Positions 34,834 through 43,555 of a DNA stretch of 53,569 bases are shown here, in pieces. Made by a program: the position numbers and the translations under genes. The DNA lies in NCBI GenBank assembly GCA_913030835.1, contig CAJWDP010000020.1, positions 1 to 53,569 on the forward strand. Reading direction: 5' to 3'. Below the pieces are notes generated by a model. That model was given only the letters and a program-made list of their open reading frames with translations, ran no database searches and had not been told where the DNA came from. Source of the stretch: an uncultured Flavobacteriales bacterium. Lineage in GTDB: Bacteria > Bacteroidota > Bacteroidia > Flavobacteriales_D > Parvicellaceae. Within the stretch, counting starts at the first letter, position 1. Each line of letters opens with the position of its first letter.

Positions 34834-36228
34834 TCAACCATTATTTTTCAGCTCCGCGTAATTTTTGAAGAAATGCGGTATTGTTTCTATACCTTTTAGG
34901 TAATTGAATACGCCGTAATGTTCGTTTGGAGAATGGATTTTGTCAGAATCCAATCCGAAGCCCATGAGAATCGATTTTACGCCCAGCTCTTTTTCAAACA
35001 TAGCTACGATCGGAATGCTTCCGCCACTCCTCATGGGTATCGGTTTCTTTCCGTAGGTGTGCTCCATGGCATTACTTGCAGCTTCATATCCGGGAAAATC
35101 GGTTGGTGTTACGAAAGGTTCTCCGGAATGGTGAGGCTTTACTTTAACCTTAACCCCGGGAGGCGCAATTTGATGGAAATGGTCTGTAAAAAGTTTCGTT
35201 ATTTCTGTGGAAACCTGATTGGGTACCAACCGCATTGATATCTTAGCATATGCTTTTGATGGAAGAACGGTTTTCGCACCTTCGCCGATATAACCGCCCC
35301 AGATTCCATTGACGTCCAGTGTTGGCCTGACAGAATTTCGCTCCAACGTGGTGTAACCTTCTTCACCGTGTACGTCGTCTATCTCCAGATCTGACATGTA
35401 TTCTGATTTAGAGAATGGTGCCTTGGCAAACTCATCTCTTTCCTCTTTAGAAAGCTCGACAACGCGATCATAAAACCCGGGAATTGTAATTTGATTGTTC
35501 TCATCTGTCATAGACGAAATCATATTACATAAGATGTTGATCGGATTGGCTACAGCGCCTCCATATAGGCCGGAATGCAGATCTCGGTTTGGTCCGGTAA
35601 CTTCAACCTCAACGTAGCTCATTCCCCTTAATCCTACGGTGATCGAGGGTGTGTCGTTGCTGATTATTCCGGTATCGCATATCAAAATAATGTCGCAATC
35701 CAGTTCACTTTTGTATTCTTCCACGAAAGTTTGCAAGTTGGCTGATCCAACCTCTTCTTCTCCTTCGATCATGAACTTCACATTGCAAGGGAGTTCCCCC
35801 TGCGAAAGCATGTATTCAAATGCTTTTACGGTCATGTACATTTGTCCTTTGTCGTCACAGGCTCCGCGAGCAAAGATGGCTCCTTCAGGATGTATTTCGG
35901 TCGCCTTTATCACCGGCTCAAAAGGAGGAGAGTCCCACAGCTCAATCGGATCTGCTGGCTGAACGTCATAGTGTCCATAGACCATGATCGTTGGGAGCGC
36001 CGGATCCACAATTTTTGATCCGAATACGATGGGATAGCCATCCGTTTCACACAGCTTTGCGTTTTCCAATCCGGCTTCGATCAGTCTGGATTTTACAAGC
36101 TCAGCGGTTTTGTGAACATCCTTTTCGTAGGATGGATCAGCGCTGATAGAGGGAATCTTCAGCAATTCAATAAGTTCATCGATAAATCGATCTTTGTGTT
36201 CGTCTATGTAGGTTTTTATCGCACTCAT
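34834..36228 (-). CDS. M20 family dipeptidase / metallopeptidase
   Basis: 464 residues. Zinc ligands and catalytic residues of the M20 di-zinc family are visible: GHYDVQP (His86, Asp88 catalytic), ARGACDDKGQ (Asp bridging, ~125), EGEEEVGS (Glu156-158), CDT near 185, and DKIHSPNEH near the C-terminus. A lid/dimerisation insertion at ~205-330 contains the conserved DLHSGLYGG. The GHYDVQP and EGEEEVGS forms match cytosolic nonspecific dipeptidases. No signal peptide. Probably cleaves dipeptides in the cytoplasm. First gene of a minus-strand run with the LEA lipoprotein and DUF255 genes. Confidence 0.94.
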   Translation of the reverse strand: MSAIKTYIDEHKDRFIDELIELLKIPSISADPSYEKDVHKTAELVKSRLIEAGLENAKLCETDGYPIVFGSKIVDPALPTIMVYGHYDVQPADPIELWDSPPFEPVIKATEIHPEGAIFARGACDDKGQMYMTVKAFEYMLSQGELPCNVKFMIEGEEEVGSANLQTFVEEYKSELDCDIILICDTGIISNDTPSITVGLRGMSYVEVEVTGPNRDLHSGLYGGAVANPINILCNMISSMTDENNQITIPGFYDRVVELSKEERDEFAKAPFSKSEYMSDLEIDDVHGEEGYTTLERNSVRPTLDVNGIWGGYIGEGAKTVLPSKAYAKISMRLVPNQVSTEITKLFTDHFHQIAPPGVKVKVKPHHSGEPFVTPTDFPGYEAASNAMEHTYGKKPIPMRSGGSIPIVAMFEKELGVKSILMGFGLDSDKIHSPNEHYGVFNYLKGIETIPHFFKNYAELKNNG

Positions 36229-36317
36229 TTCAAAGTATTTTCAAGCGAGGATAAAGATATAAGTTTTGAGCTCAGGTCGGACGAATTTTACGGTTGTGTC
36301 TCGTTATGAATACATAT

Positions 36318-36356
36318 AGATCTGGTAGATCTCCTTTCGCTTTTACTAGAAAAAGC
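36318..36356. other. Two small inverted repeats in a divergent intergenic region
   Basis: AGATCT-GGT-AGATCT at 36318-36332 and GCTTTT-ACTAGA-AAAAGC at 36339-36356 lie in the 232-base gap between the dipeptidase and the choice-of-anchor L gene. Neither has a terminator-like T-run long enough to classify. They could be an operator or chance; the rest of the gap shows only the promoter of the downstream gene. Confidence 0.3.
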
Positions 36357-36422
36357 TAAGCAACCTTTTCTTTATTTTATAAGTCAGTTACTAGTGGGGA
36401 CCTGATATTGTGTTCAATTTAT

Positions 36423-36454
36423 TTGGATAGCCCACAAGACCTTTGTTACTTTAG
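36423..36454 (+). promoter_or_regulatory. Promoter of the choice-of-anchor L surface protein
   Basis: TTG at 36423-36425, a 21-base spacer and TACTTTAG at 36447-36454 (one mismatch to TAnnTTTG). The box ends 6 bases before the ATG, so the mRNA would be leaderless or nearly so. Confidence 0.6.
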
Positions 36455-36460
36455 ATCGCT

Positions 36461-38719
36461 ATGAAAACTATACTTCCCATCTGCTTGGCAGTTTGTATGC
36501 TGCCTGCAGTAATCTTTTCACAGGTTAACACCGACAATACCCAAACAGTAGAGTGGTACGTTCAAAATGTTTTGGTTGGAGCGGGTGTAGCCATTTCCAA
36601 TGTCCAGTACAACGGTGGTTCAGCTGCAGTTCCGATGCCTCAGGTAGGTCAGTTTGACAATTTGCCGTCAGGGGCTGATGTGGGTTTATCAGAAGGTATG
36701 ATTTTAGGATCAGGTGATATTACTATGGCGTCTCAAGCCAACATAAGTGGTGGAAGCTCGTTAGGAGGTACCGGGAACAGTGGAGTAGATGCAGATCTGG
36801 CCTCCATTTCAACCGTTGGAATATTTGATGAGTGTATTGTTGAGTTTGATTTCATACCGGATGGTGATTCCATTAATTTTAATTATGTTTTTGCGTCCGA
36901 AGAATACGATGAATACGCGTGCGCAACATTCAATGATGCATTTGGGTTTTTTCTAACAGGACCGCATCCCGGTGGGGGAACCTATTCTTCACAGAATCTT
37001 GCTTTGATCCCGGATCCGGCCACATGGCCTGTGTTGACGTATACTTCAACTCCGGTGTCTATTAATACTGTGAATCTTGGAGTTGCGGGTTTATCCGGAA
37101 CGGCCTCTAATTGCTCTTCTATTGATCCTGCGTGGGCATCGTACAATATCTTTTACACCCAAAATCTAGGATCAAATTATGAGTACGATGGCAGGACTAC
37201 TGTGTTGCCGGTTAAGGTGCCTGTTATTTGTGGACAGACGTACCACATAAAGCTAGCCATTGGAGATGGTGGAGATGCTTCCTTTGACTCAGGCGTGTTT
37301 TTAGAGAAAGGTTCTTTTTCATCCAATGCGATCAGTGTTTCAGCCGAGATTGCGAATGGTGATACCATACTATGGGAGGGTTGTAATGAAGCGTATTTTG
37401 CTTTTTCCAGACCGGATACAACCATCGATTTTACAGTCTATTTCAATGTGACAGGAACGGCTACCATGGGTGATGATTATTCTTCCATACCGGACAGCTT
37501 GGTGATGTCAGCAGGTACTTATTACGATACGATCTTTTTGTATCCAAACGTCGATACGATAGTGGAGTCGGCAGAGACCGTAACCATCGAGATTTATTTT
37601 CCAAACTGCCTGGGTGGTTTTGATACCATTTCTGCTACTTTGACCATCAACGATTACATTCCCTTGACAGCAACAATGGACATACCTCCTGTCGATCCTT
37701 GCGATGCGCCGGACAGCCTGTTGGTTCAGCTGGAGTTTACCGGGCAAGGTGCCGACTCGATCCATTGGGACATGGGCAATGGAGTAACATTTATCGATGA
37801 CACCATTGTGAATTATTATTATACCTCGCAAGGCACTTATTACATTACCATGTATGCGGAAGACGTTTGCGGAAATAATGCAACTGTCGTGGATACGGTT
37901 GAATACATTGTCAACTTTACCCAGTCCAACGCGGTTCCGCCGCCGGATATGTTGCTTTGTGATCCACCATACGATGTAACGTTCGATGCCGGTGCACCGG
38001 CACCTCCGATGGCTTTCTGGGATTTCGGGGATGGATCGGGAACATCAACTCAGATCAATCCAACCTATACTTATGCGGATACGGGATCCTACTCAGTCAT
38101 GTATGTCGCAATTGACTCCTCTACCTGTAACATTGCAGATACTGCTTTTTTTACGGTAAATATTGAACAAGCCGAATCCTTTGCTGCGCAAATGTCATTT
38201 GAACCACCACCACCGTGCGGGGTGGATACGTTATTCGTTGATCTGGCATTTACAGGGTCCGGAGCAGATTCATTGGTATGGGATATGGGCGACGGAATCG
38301 TTTACAATACCACTACAGTAAATCATTTTTACACGGTTCCTGGAACCTACACTGTAACCATGGAGGCTTACGACCTGGTGTGCAACAAAACGGAAACCAT
38401 ATCGCAGGAAGTTTCTTTTCTTGGTCCTCAGCTGTTTGAAGTAATCGTACCCAATGTAATTACACCAAATGGAGATCAGCAAAACGACGAAGTAAAATTT
38501 GAAGATGCGGATCCTACGGGGGAATTCAATGTAATCATTTGGAATCGTTGGGGTGCAAAAGTGTATGAATCAAACTCACCGTCAAACAATTGGAACGGCA
38601 CCAAAGAAAATGGCAAAGCACTTGAAGAGGGCTTGTACTATTATGAATTAATCTACAAGGATCGTTGTTCCGGTCAGGACGAACAGCTGAAGACAGGATA
38701 CATTCATTTGTTCAGATAA
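36461..38719 (+). CDS. T9SS surface protein with choice-of-anchor L and PKD domains
   Basis: 752 residues with a signal peptide (MKTILPICLAVCMLPAVIFSQ). Residues ~65-290 are a choice-of-anchor L domain (GLSEGMILGSGDI; VFASEEYDEYACATFNDAFGFFL; LAIGDGGDASFDSGVFLEKGSF). A Calx-beta-like segment follows at ~325-385 (GTATMGDDYSSIPDS; ESAETVTIEIYF). Three PKD-like domains lie at ~406-486, 490-567 and 578-653, with WDMGNG, WDFGDG and WDMGDG cores. The last ~85 residues (PNVITPNGDQQNDEV, IWNRWGAKVYE) are the type B T9SS sorting domain. Probably a surface or secreted protein; its ligand is unknown. A strong terminator follows, inside the convergent gpmI gene. Confidence 0.93.
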   Translation: MKTILPICLAVCMLPAVIFSQVNTDNTQTVEWYVQNVLVGAGVAISNVQYNGGSAAVPMPQVGQFDNLPSGADVGLSEGMILGSGDITMASQANISGGSSLGGTGNSGVDADLASISTVGIFDECIVEFDFIPDGDSINFNYVFASEEYDEYACATFNDAFGFFLTGPHPGGGTYSSQNLALIPDPATWPVLTYTSTPVSINTVNLGVAGLSGTASNCSSIDPAWASYNIFYTQNLGSNYEYDGRTTVLPVKVPVICGQTYHIKLAIGDGGDASFDSGVFLEKGSFSSNAISVSAEIANGDTILWEGCNEAYFAFSRPDTTIDFTVYFNVTGTATMGDDYSSIPDSLVMSAGTYYDTIFLYPNVDTIVESAETVTIEIYFPNCLGGFDTISATLTINDYIPLTATMDIPPVDPCDAPDSLLVQLEFTGQGADSIHWDMGNGVTFIDDTIVNYYYTSQGTYYITMYAEDVCGNNATVVDTVEYIVNFTQSNAVPPPDMLLCDPPYDVTFDAGAPAPPMAFWDFGDGSGTSTQINPTYTYADTGSYSVMYVAIDSSTCNIADTAFFTVNIEQAESFAAQMSFEPPPPCGVDTLFVDLAFTGSGADSLVWDMGDGIVYNTTTVNHFYTVPGTYTVTMEAYDLVCNKTETISQEVSFLGPQLFEVIVPNVITPNGDQQNDEVKFEDADPTGEFNVIIWNRWGAKVYESNSPSNNWNGTKENGKALEEGLYYYELIYKDRCSGQDEQLKTGYIHLFR

Positions 38720-38722
38720 TAA

Positions 38723-40255
38723 TTATCCCGGAACAATTAGACTTTTGCCCGTCATTTCGGCGGGCTTTTTTATGCCCATCAGATCCAATATGGTTGGTGC
38801 CACATCAGCAAGAATACCGTCATTCACATTCATTACATCGTTATCAATTAAGAATATCGGAACTAGGTTTGTCGTGTGCGCAGTATGTGGAGAACCATCC
38901 GGATTAAACATTTTATCTGCATTTCCGTGGTCGGCAATGATCACGAATGAGTAGCCTTTTTCTAAACCGGATTCAACGACCTTTCGTGTGCAATCATCTA
39001 CTGTTTCAACTGCTTTCACAATAGCTTTCGGAATTCCCGTATGCCCAACCATATCGGGATTGGCAAAGTTCAAACAAACAAATTCAACCGCTTCTTCCTG
39101 AAGCATTTCGGTTACTCTTTCCGTAACTTCGGGAGCACTCATCTCGGGTTGAAGGTCGTAGGTCGCTACCTTGGGAGAGCTCACGATAATCCTCGATTCT
39201 CCCTGGAATTCTTGTTCTCTTCCACCCGAAAAGAAGAAGGTGACGTGGGGGTATTTCTCTGTTTCTGCAATGCGCAGTTGTTTTTTACCCGCTGCCGAAA
39301 TGACCTCACCCAGTGTGTTCATTAGGTTTTCCTTCTTGTAAATTACTTCTACACCGGTAAAAGAATCGTCGTAATTCGTCATGGTGTAGTAATCCAGATT
39401 AAGAGGTTTCATCTTTTGCTCAGGGAGCTCTTTTTGACTCAGTGCAATGGTAATTTCACGACATCTGTCTGTTCTGAAGTTGAAACAAATTACCGTATCA
39501 CCTTCCTTTATTCGTGTTATGGGCTCGTTCGCATCGTTTGTGATGACAATAGGCTCAATAAATTCATCGGTGATCTCGTTCTGATAAGAATTCTCGATTC
39601 CATCAATTGGATTCAAGTATGGGGCGCCTATCCCATGAACCATCAGGTCATATGCTTTCTTAATCCGATCCCATCTGTTGTCGCGATCCATCGCATAATA
39701 TCGTCCGATAACGGAGGCGATCTTGCCACAGGAATCAGACAGCCGATCCTGCAGTGCTTGAATATGCTTTATACCGGTTTTTGGTCCGCAGTCTCGCCCA
39801 TCCGTGATTGCATGTATGTGCAGATTCTGAACTCCTTTTTGTTCAGCTAACGAGCATAGAGAGTAGAGGTGTTCAATAGAGCTGTGAACTCCTCCGTCGG
39901 ATACGAGACCAATAACGTGCACATCTTTACCATTCGAGATCGAGTGGTCGAAAGCCTTATTGAGCATTGGGTTTTCAAAAAACGAAGCATCGGATATGGC
40001 ATTGTCGATCTTTAATAGGTCCTGATAAACGATCCTTCCCGCACCGATATTCAAATGGCCTACTTCCGAATTGCCCATTTGTCCTTCCGGTAAACCAACG
40101 GCATTTCCATAGGTTACCAGCTGGGCGTTTGGAGCGTTCTTGTATAGCCCGTCAATAAACGGCGTGTTGGCCAGGTGAATGCCGTCTGAATCGTCACTGG
40201 CTCCTTGCCCCCAACCATCCAAAATAATTAGTGCTACTTTTTTTGTGATACTCAT
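38723..40255 (-). CDS. gpmI: 2,3-bisphosphoglycerate-independent phosphoglycerate mutase
   Basis: 510 residues. It interconverts 3- and 2-phosphoglycerate in glycolysis and gluconeogenesis, using two Mn(II) ions. The alkaline-phosphatase-fold start ALIILDGWG, the phospho-acceptor serine in GQMGNSEVGHLNIGAGR (Ser63), AITDGRDCGPKTG, RYYAMDRDNRWDR, and late metal ligands NFANPDMVGHTG and IADHGNADKM are all present. The ATG at 40255 overlaps the stop of the histidine kinase gene as ATGA; an 11-residue upstream extension inside that gene is rejected. The 3' end contains a terminator that serves the opposite strand. Confidence 0.97.
   Translation of the reverse strand: MSITKKVALIILDGWGQGASDDSDGIHLANTPFIDGLYKNAPNAQLVTYGNAVGLPEGQMGNSEVGHLNIGAGRIVYQDLLKIDNAISDASFFENPMLNKAFDHSISNGKDVHVIGLVSDGGVHSSIEHLYSLCSLAEQKGVQNLHIHAITDGRDCGPKTGIKHIQALQDRLSDSCGKIASVIGRYYAMDRDNRWDRIKKAYDLMVHGIGAPYLNPIDGIENSYQNEITDEFIEPIVITNDANEPITRIKEGDTVICFNFRTDRCREITIALSQKELPEQKMKPLNLDYYTMTNYDDSFTGVEVIYKKENLMNTLGEVISAAGKKQLRIAETEKYPHVTFFFSGGREQEFQGESRIIVSSPKVATYDLQPEMSAPEVTERVTEMLQEEAVEFVCLNFANPDMVGHTGIPKAIVKAVETVDDCTRKVVESGLEKGYSFVIIADHGNADKMFNPDGSPHTAHTTNLVPIFLIDNDVMNVNDGILADVAPTILDLMGIKKPAEMTGKSLIVPG
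38747..38771 (+). terminator. Rho-independent terminator for the choice-of-anchor L gene, inside the gpmI 3' end
   Basis: A 7-bp GC-rich stem (38747-38753 with 38759-38765, one G-T pair, 5-base loop) is followed by six T at 38766-38771. It lies 27 bases after the plus-strand stop and overlaps the last codons of the convergent gpmI gene, which encode KKPAEMTGK there. Confidence 0.85.
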
Positions 40256-41160
40256 GAGTGAATTGGAAAAGACAATGTGAAAATGCAACCATTGGGCACA
40301 TTGTCGGTAACGGTGATCTTGCCATTGTTTTTTGAAACGATTTCTTTTACAAGAAACAGACCCAGACCTGTTCCTTTGGTTGCTCGGGTCATTTCGTCTC
40401 CCATTCTGTAAAACTTGTCAAAGATCTTTGATTTTTCATGGTCCGGAATCCCGGGACCTTGGTCTTCTACCTTGATCTGTGCCGACCCTGAATGGACACT
40501 GGTTCGGATCGATATTTTACCATCAGGGTTGTGGTATTTAATGGCGTTTTGGATCAAGTTGTTCATCATGGTTTCAAATTCAAGTTTGCCAAGCTTAATT
40601 TCGCATTCTGTTCCATAATCCGCCTCAATTTCTACAACAACATTCAGTGAGCTAATATTTTCATGAAGAATACGTTCTAATTCCTCGTTCACTTTTAGTG
40701 TTTCGCTGCTGGTTTTTTCTTTGGAAGAAGTAAGCTCAGTAGAGATAAGAATTTTGTTTACCAATTCTTCAAGTCGCATGTTCGATGCTTTCGCCGTCGA
40801 TAACAATTGCTTCTTCATTTCGTCGCTCACATCTCTGGATTGGATGGTTTCAATGGCCAACCGATTGCTGGCGATTGGGGTTTTGAGCTCATGGGTAACG
40901 GCAAGCATGAAATTTTTTTCCTTTTCCTGAGAGGCCAGCTCACGTTTTTGAAGCTGCCTTATTTTGAACAATCCAAACCCCAGGATCAAAAGAAAAACAG
41001 AACCTTCACCGATGATCATCCAAACACGGCGGGTAACGGAACCCGATGGTTCGAGCTGTTGCGATAGCTGAATGATGTGATATCCCCACCAGATTAACTG
41101 AAGAGCCACATAAACAGATAACACATAAATGATCCGTAAACTGCCTCTTTTTGATTGCAT
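40252..41160 (-). CDS. Sensor histidine kinase
   Basis: 302 residues. Two membrane segments (~9-32 and ~47-66) flank a very short periplasmic loop of about 14 residues, so it has no real external sensor domain. The HisKA domain carries the phospho-acceptor His90 in FMLAVTHELKTPIAS. The HATPase domain shows the N box NNLIQNAIKYH (~190), G1 VEDQGPGIP (~240), and G2 GTGLGLFLVKEI (~270). No response regulator is adjacent, so its partner is elsewhere. It probably senses a membrane or cytoplasmic cue. The stop overlaps the gpmI start, coupling the two genes. Its own -7 box lies 4 bases before the ATG. Confidence 0.93.
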   Translation of the reverse strand: MQSKRGSLRIIYVLSVYVALQLIWWGYHIIQLSQQLEPSGSVTRRVWMIIGEGSVFLLILGFGLFKIRQLQKRELASQEKEKNFMLAVTHELKTPIASNRLAIETIQSRDVSDEMKKQLLSTAKASNMRLEELVNKILISTELTSSKEKTSSETLKVNEELERILHENISSLNVVVEIEADYGTECEIKLGKLEFETMMNNLIQNAIKYHNPDGKISIRTSVHSGSAQIKVEDQGPGIPDHEKSKIFDKFYRMGDEMTRATKGTGLGLFLVKEIVSKNNGKITVTDNVPNGCIFTLSFPIHS

Positions 41161-41164
41161 TTGG

Positions 41165-41172
41165 CAAAGGTA
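41165..41172 (-). promoter_or_regulatory. -7 box (TACCTTTG) of the kinase-gpmI operon
   Basis: An exact TAnnTTTG match ends 4 bases before the kinase ATG. No TTG at the usual -33 distance was found. It lies just downstream of the tRNA terminator. Confidence 0.55.
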
Positions 41173-41199
41173 AGAATTGGTTTTACAAATGTCAGAAAC

Positions 41200-41229
41200 A
41201 AAAAGAGGTTGTCAACGACAACCTCTTTT
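41200..41229 (-). terminator. Terminator of the tRNA-Phe gene
   Basis: A perfect 13-bp inverted repeat (41201-41213 with 41217-41229, 3-base loop) lies 7 bases past the tRNA 3' end. On the minus strand the 3' arm ends in TTTT and runs on as TTTTTG. It insulates the tRNA from the kinase gene. Confidence 0.9.
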
Positions 41230-41236
41230 CTAAACG

Positions 41237-41309
<73 letters not shown>

Positions 41310-41324
41310 AGCCTTATTGGTCGG

Positions 41325-41332
41325 CAAATATA
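41325..41332 (-). promoter_or_regulatory. tRNA-Phe promoter -7 box (TATATTTG)
   Basis: An exact TAnnTTTG match lies 15 bases before the tRNA 5' end. No clear -33 element. It is in a 93-base divergent region shared with the coaX promoter. Confidence 0.6.
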
Positions 41333-41390
41333 AAATATTTCTTACAATGAAAAATAGTAGGGGCAAAATAATAAATTCACTTAATCCAAT

Positions 41391-41398
41391 TACTTTTG
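41391..41398 (+). promoter_or_regulatory. coaX operon -7 box (TACTTTTG)
   Basis: An exact TAnnTTTG match ends 4 bases before the coaX ATG. If it is the promoter, the mRNA begins at or beside the start codon. Confidence 0.55.
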
Positions 41399-41402
41399 CT
41401 AG

Positions 41403-42125
41403 ATGCACCTGATCATTGATTTTGGAAATACGCAGGCAAAGATCGCGGTATTTGATGGCAACGAAATGATTCGGTTTGAATCGTATCCCAGTTTAGACCT
41501 GATCAGGTTGAAGTCCGACTTCGATCTGGAGAGCTTTTATGGCGTCTTGTTGGCTTCCGTTATTGATCATGATCCGGACCTTGAGGCATACATCAATTCA
41601 CTTCCGGGAGGTCATGTAGTATCTGCTTCGAGTCAATTGCCATTTACCAATACATATGGTTCGCCATCTTCACTCGGGGTGGATCGAATGGCCAATGCAG
41701 CGGCTCTACGCGCCAAGTATACAGGCAGAAACGCGCTGTGCATCGATATGGGAACGTGCATCAAATATGATTTTGTTGACAGATCAGGAGCCTATTTGGG
41801 TGGGGCAATCAGCCCCGGATTTGGAATGAGATTTAGCGCACTAAATACTTTTACGGATAAATTGCCGTTGATTGAACCACAGGCTACAAAAGATTTCATT
41901 GGAACCGATACGAACAGTTCAATGGTTTCAGGTGTTTTTCAAGGAATTGTAGCGGAATTAAATGGGGTGATCATGAACTATATTGCCAAATTTGGAGACG
42001 TTGAAATTGTTATGACAGGCGGAGATGCTTCTTTTTTTGAAAATGAGGTTAAAAATAGCATCTTTGCAGACGCATTTTTTACCCTTCGGGGATTAAATGC
42101 AATACTTAAAGTGAATGCAGATTAG
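41403..42125 (+). CDS. coaX: Type III pantothenate kinase
   Basis: 240 residues. It phosphorylates pantothenate, the first step of coenzyme A synthesis. The ASKHA motifs are visible: IIDFGNTQAKIAVFDG at the start (phosphate-1, Asp6), SLGVDRMANAAAL near 97 (GxDR), and LCIDMGTCIKYDFVD near 115 (phosphate-2). MTGGDASFF near 203 is the adenosine region. Length is normal for the family. It heads a run of envelope genes (outer-membrane protein, TPR protein, lptC, CNNM protein, isomerase), an order conserved in flavobacteria. It overlaps the next gene by 11 bases. Confidence 0.96.
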   Translation: MHLIIDFGNTQAKIAVFDGNEMIRFESYPSLDLIRLKSDFDLESFYGVLLASVIDHDPDLEAYINSLPGGHVVSASSQLPFTNTYGSPSSLGVDRMANAAALRAKYTGRNALCIDMGTCIKYDFVDRSGAYLGGAISPGFGMRFSALNTFTDKLPLIEPQATKDFIGTDTNSSMVSGVFQGIVAELNGVIMNYIAKFGDVEIVMTGGDASFFENEVKNSIFADAFFTLRGLNAILKVNAD

Positions 42126-43533
42126 AATTACATGCGTCTTGGCGGTGATGTTACTTTCATCGGTTTCATTTGGTCAAATCAACAACCACAGTCCTTATAG
42201 CAGATATGCTTTTGGAGAGCTTTTCGGAACCGAGAACGCATATTACTTTGGAGCAGGCGGGTTAAATATTCCTACGGTCAATTACAATCAGGTGAACATC
42301 GGAAACCCTGCTTCCTACAGCTACTTGCTGAGGTACAAGCCGATATTCAATGTCGGTGTAAAGGGTGAGATTCTCGAAATGAATACGGTATCGGACCAGC
42401 AAGTAACGAATCAGCTGGCGCTTAGTAACTTTACTATGGGGTTGCCAATTGGTAAAAAAGGCGGTGCTGCATTCGGTATCCGACCCTACAGCACGGTTGG
42501 TTATTCCATGATCGAGCCTGCTTCTGATCCGCACACGGGAGTATTCACGTACAACTTCAACGGAAGTGGGGGCATAAACAGAGTGTTTATTGGTGCCGCC
42601 AGAAAGCTATTTGACAAGCCTTATATTGCCAAAACGGATACCAATAAACTAAAGCACGAAACTTCGCTAAGCATAGGTGTGAATGCCTATTATTTATTTG
42701 GTAGTTATTCGAATACACGTGGTGTAGACTTTGCCGACTTCACGTTTCTGGACACCCGATCAGAAGTGACAACTCAAGTATCCGATTTTATGTTTGACGG
42801 AGGGTTGTACTACCATTACAGGTTCAAAGACAAAAAGCGATTTACCAACAGATCGGCTACCAAAAAAGATTCTACCATTAAAGCAAAATACAAATACCAG
42901 GTTCGTGCACTTGATTTCGGTCTGGTTGGATCCTTGGCTTCTAATATGAAAGCAAAGCGAGACGAATTTGTGTATACCTACCGAAGCACTGAGCTGGCTG
43001 AATTTCTCGAGGATACGATCAAATATTCAATCAACGAGGATGGCATGCTAACGCTGCCAATGAGTTTTGGAGCCGGTGCCTCTCTTACCTATGGAAGCTT
43101 TCGATTTGGAATGCAGCTAAGAATGCAGGATTGGTCAACTTACTCAGAAGTATTCGAAGGAACAGTAATAAAGGATCTCTTAAATCCAAGCTTCGATGGG
43201 ACATTTGGTGTGGAATATCAAAGTGCCAGCGATGTAACCAATCAGGCCAATAGTACGTTAAGCTTGGGGATTTACAAAATGGGTCTAAGATACAGACAGA
43301 CCCCTTTGCAGATCAACAATACAATTTTGACTGAAATTGGCATGAGTTTTGGAGTTTCACTGCCTATGAGATTTTCAGGGTCGGGTTCAATGATAAATTT
43401 TGGGGTTGAGTTTGGTGAGCGTGGCACAACAAACGACAACTTGATTCAAGAAAGATTTATTACAGCAAGATTGGGTTTCTCAATAATGCCGGGTCGATTT
43501 GATAATTGGTTCTGGAAAAGAAAATACAACTAA
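42115..43533 (+). CDS. Outer-membrane beta-barrel protein encoded downstream of coaX
   Basis: 472 residues with a signal peptide (MQIRITCVLAVMLLSSVSFGQ). The mature N-terminus NNHSPYSRYAFGELF, with a later GAGGLNIPTVNYNQVNIGNPASYSYL, is typical of a Bacteroidota outer-membrane protein family that resembles FadL/OmpP1-like transporters. The chain alternates amphipathic strands throughout and has a C-terminal strand RLGFSIMPGRF. A basic stretch at ~235-262 may be a periplasmic turn. Function unknown. The start lies inside coaX, so translation is coupled. Confidence 0.83.
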   Translation: MQIRITCVLAVMLLSSVSFGQINNHSPYSRYAFGELFGTENAYYFGAGGLNIPTVNYNQVNIGNPASYSYLLRYKPIFNVGVKGEILEMNTVSDQQVTNQLALSNFTMGLPIGKKGGAAFGIRPYSTVGYSMIEPASDPHTGVFTYNFNGSGGINRVFIGAARKLFDKPYIAKTDTNKLKHETSLSIGVNAYYLFGSYSNTRGVDFADFTFLDTRSEVTTQVSDFMFDGGLYYHYRFKDKKRFTNRSATKKDSTIKAKYKYQVRALDFGLVGSLASNMKAKRDEFVYTYRSTELAEFLEDTIKYSINEDGMLTLPMSFGAGASLTYGSFRFGMQLRMQDWSTYSEVFEGTVIKDLLNPSFDGTFGVEYQSASDVTNQANSTLSLGIYKMGLRYRQTPLQINNTILTEIGMSFGVSLPMRFSGSGSMINFGVEFGERGTTNDNLIQERFITARLGFSIMPGRFDNWFWKRKYN

Positions 43534-43555
43534 AAAAGAAGTAAAAGAGAACAAT

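Noticed and set aside
41201-41229. Perfect 13-bp inverted repeat as a mobile-element end or attachment site next to a tRNA
   Set aside because: Its 3-base loop, T-run and position just after the tRNA 3' end make it a terminator; no integrase, transposase or direct repeat is present.
43499-43555. N-terminal extension of the TPR protein and similar extensions of gpmI and the His-rich barrel protein
   Set aside because: The extensions lie inside neighbouring genes or precede a clear signal peptide or family N-terminus, so the internal ATG is the better start.
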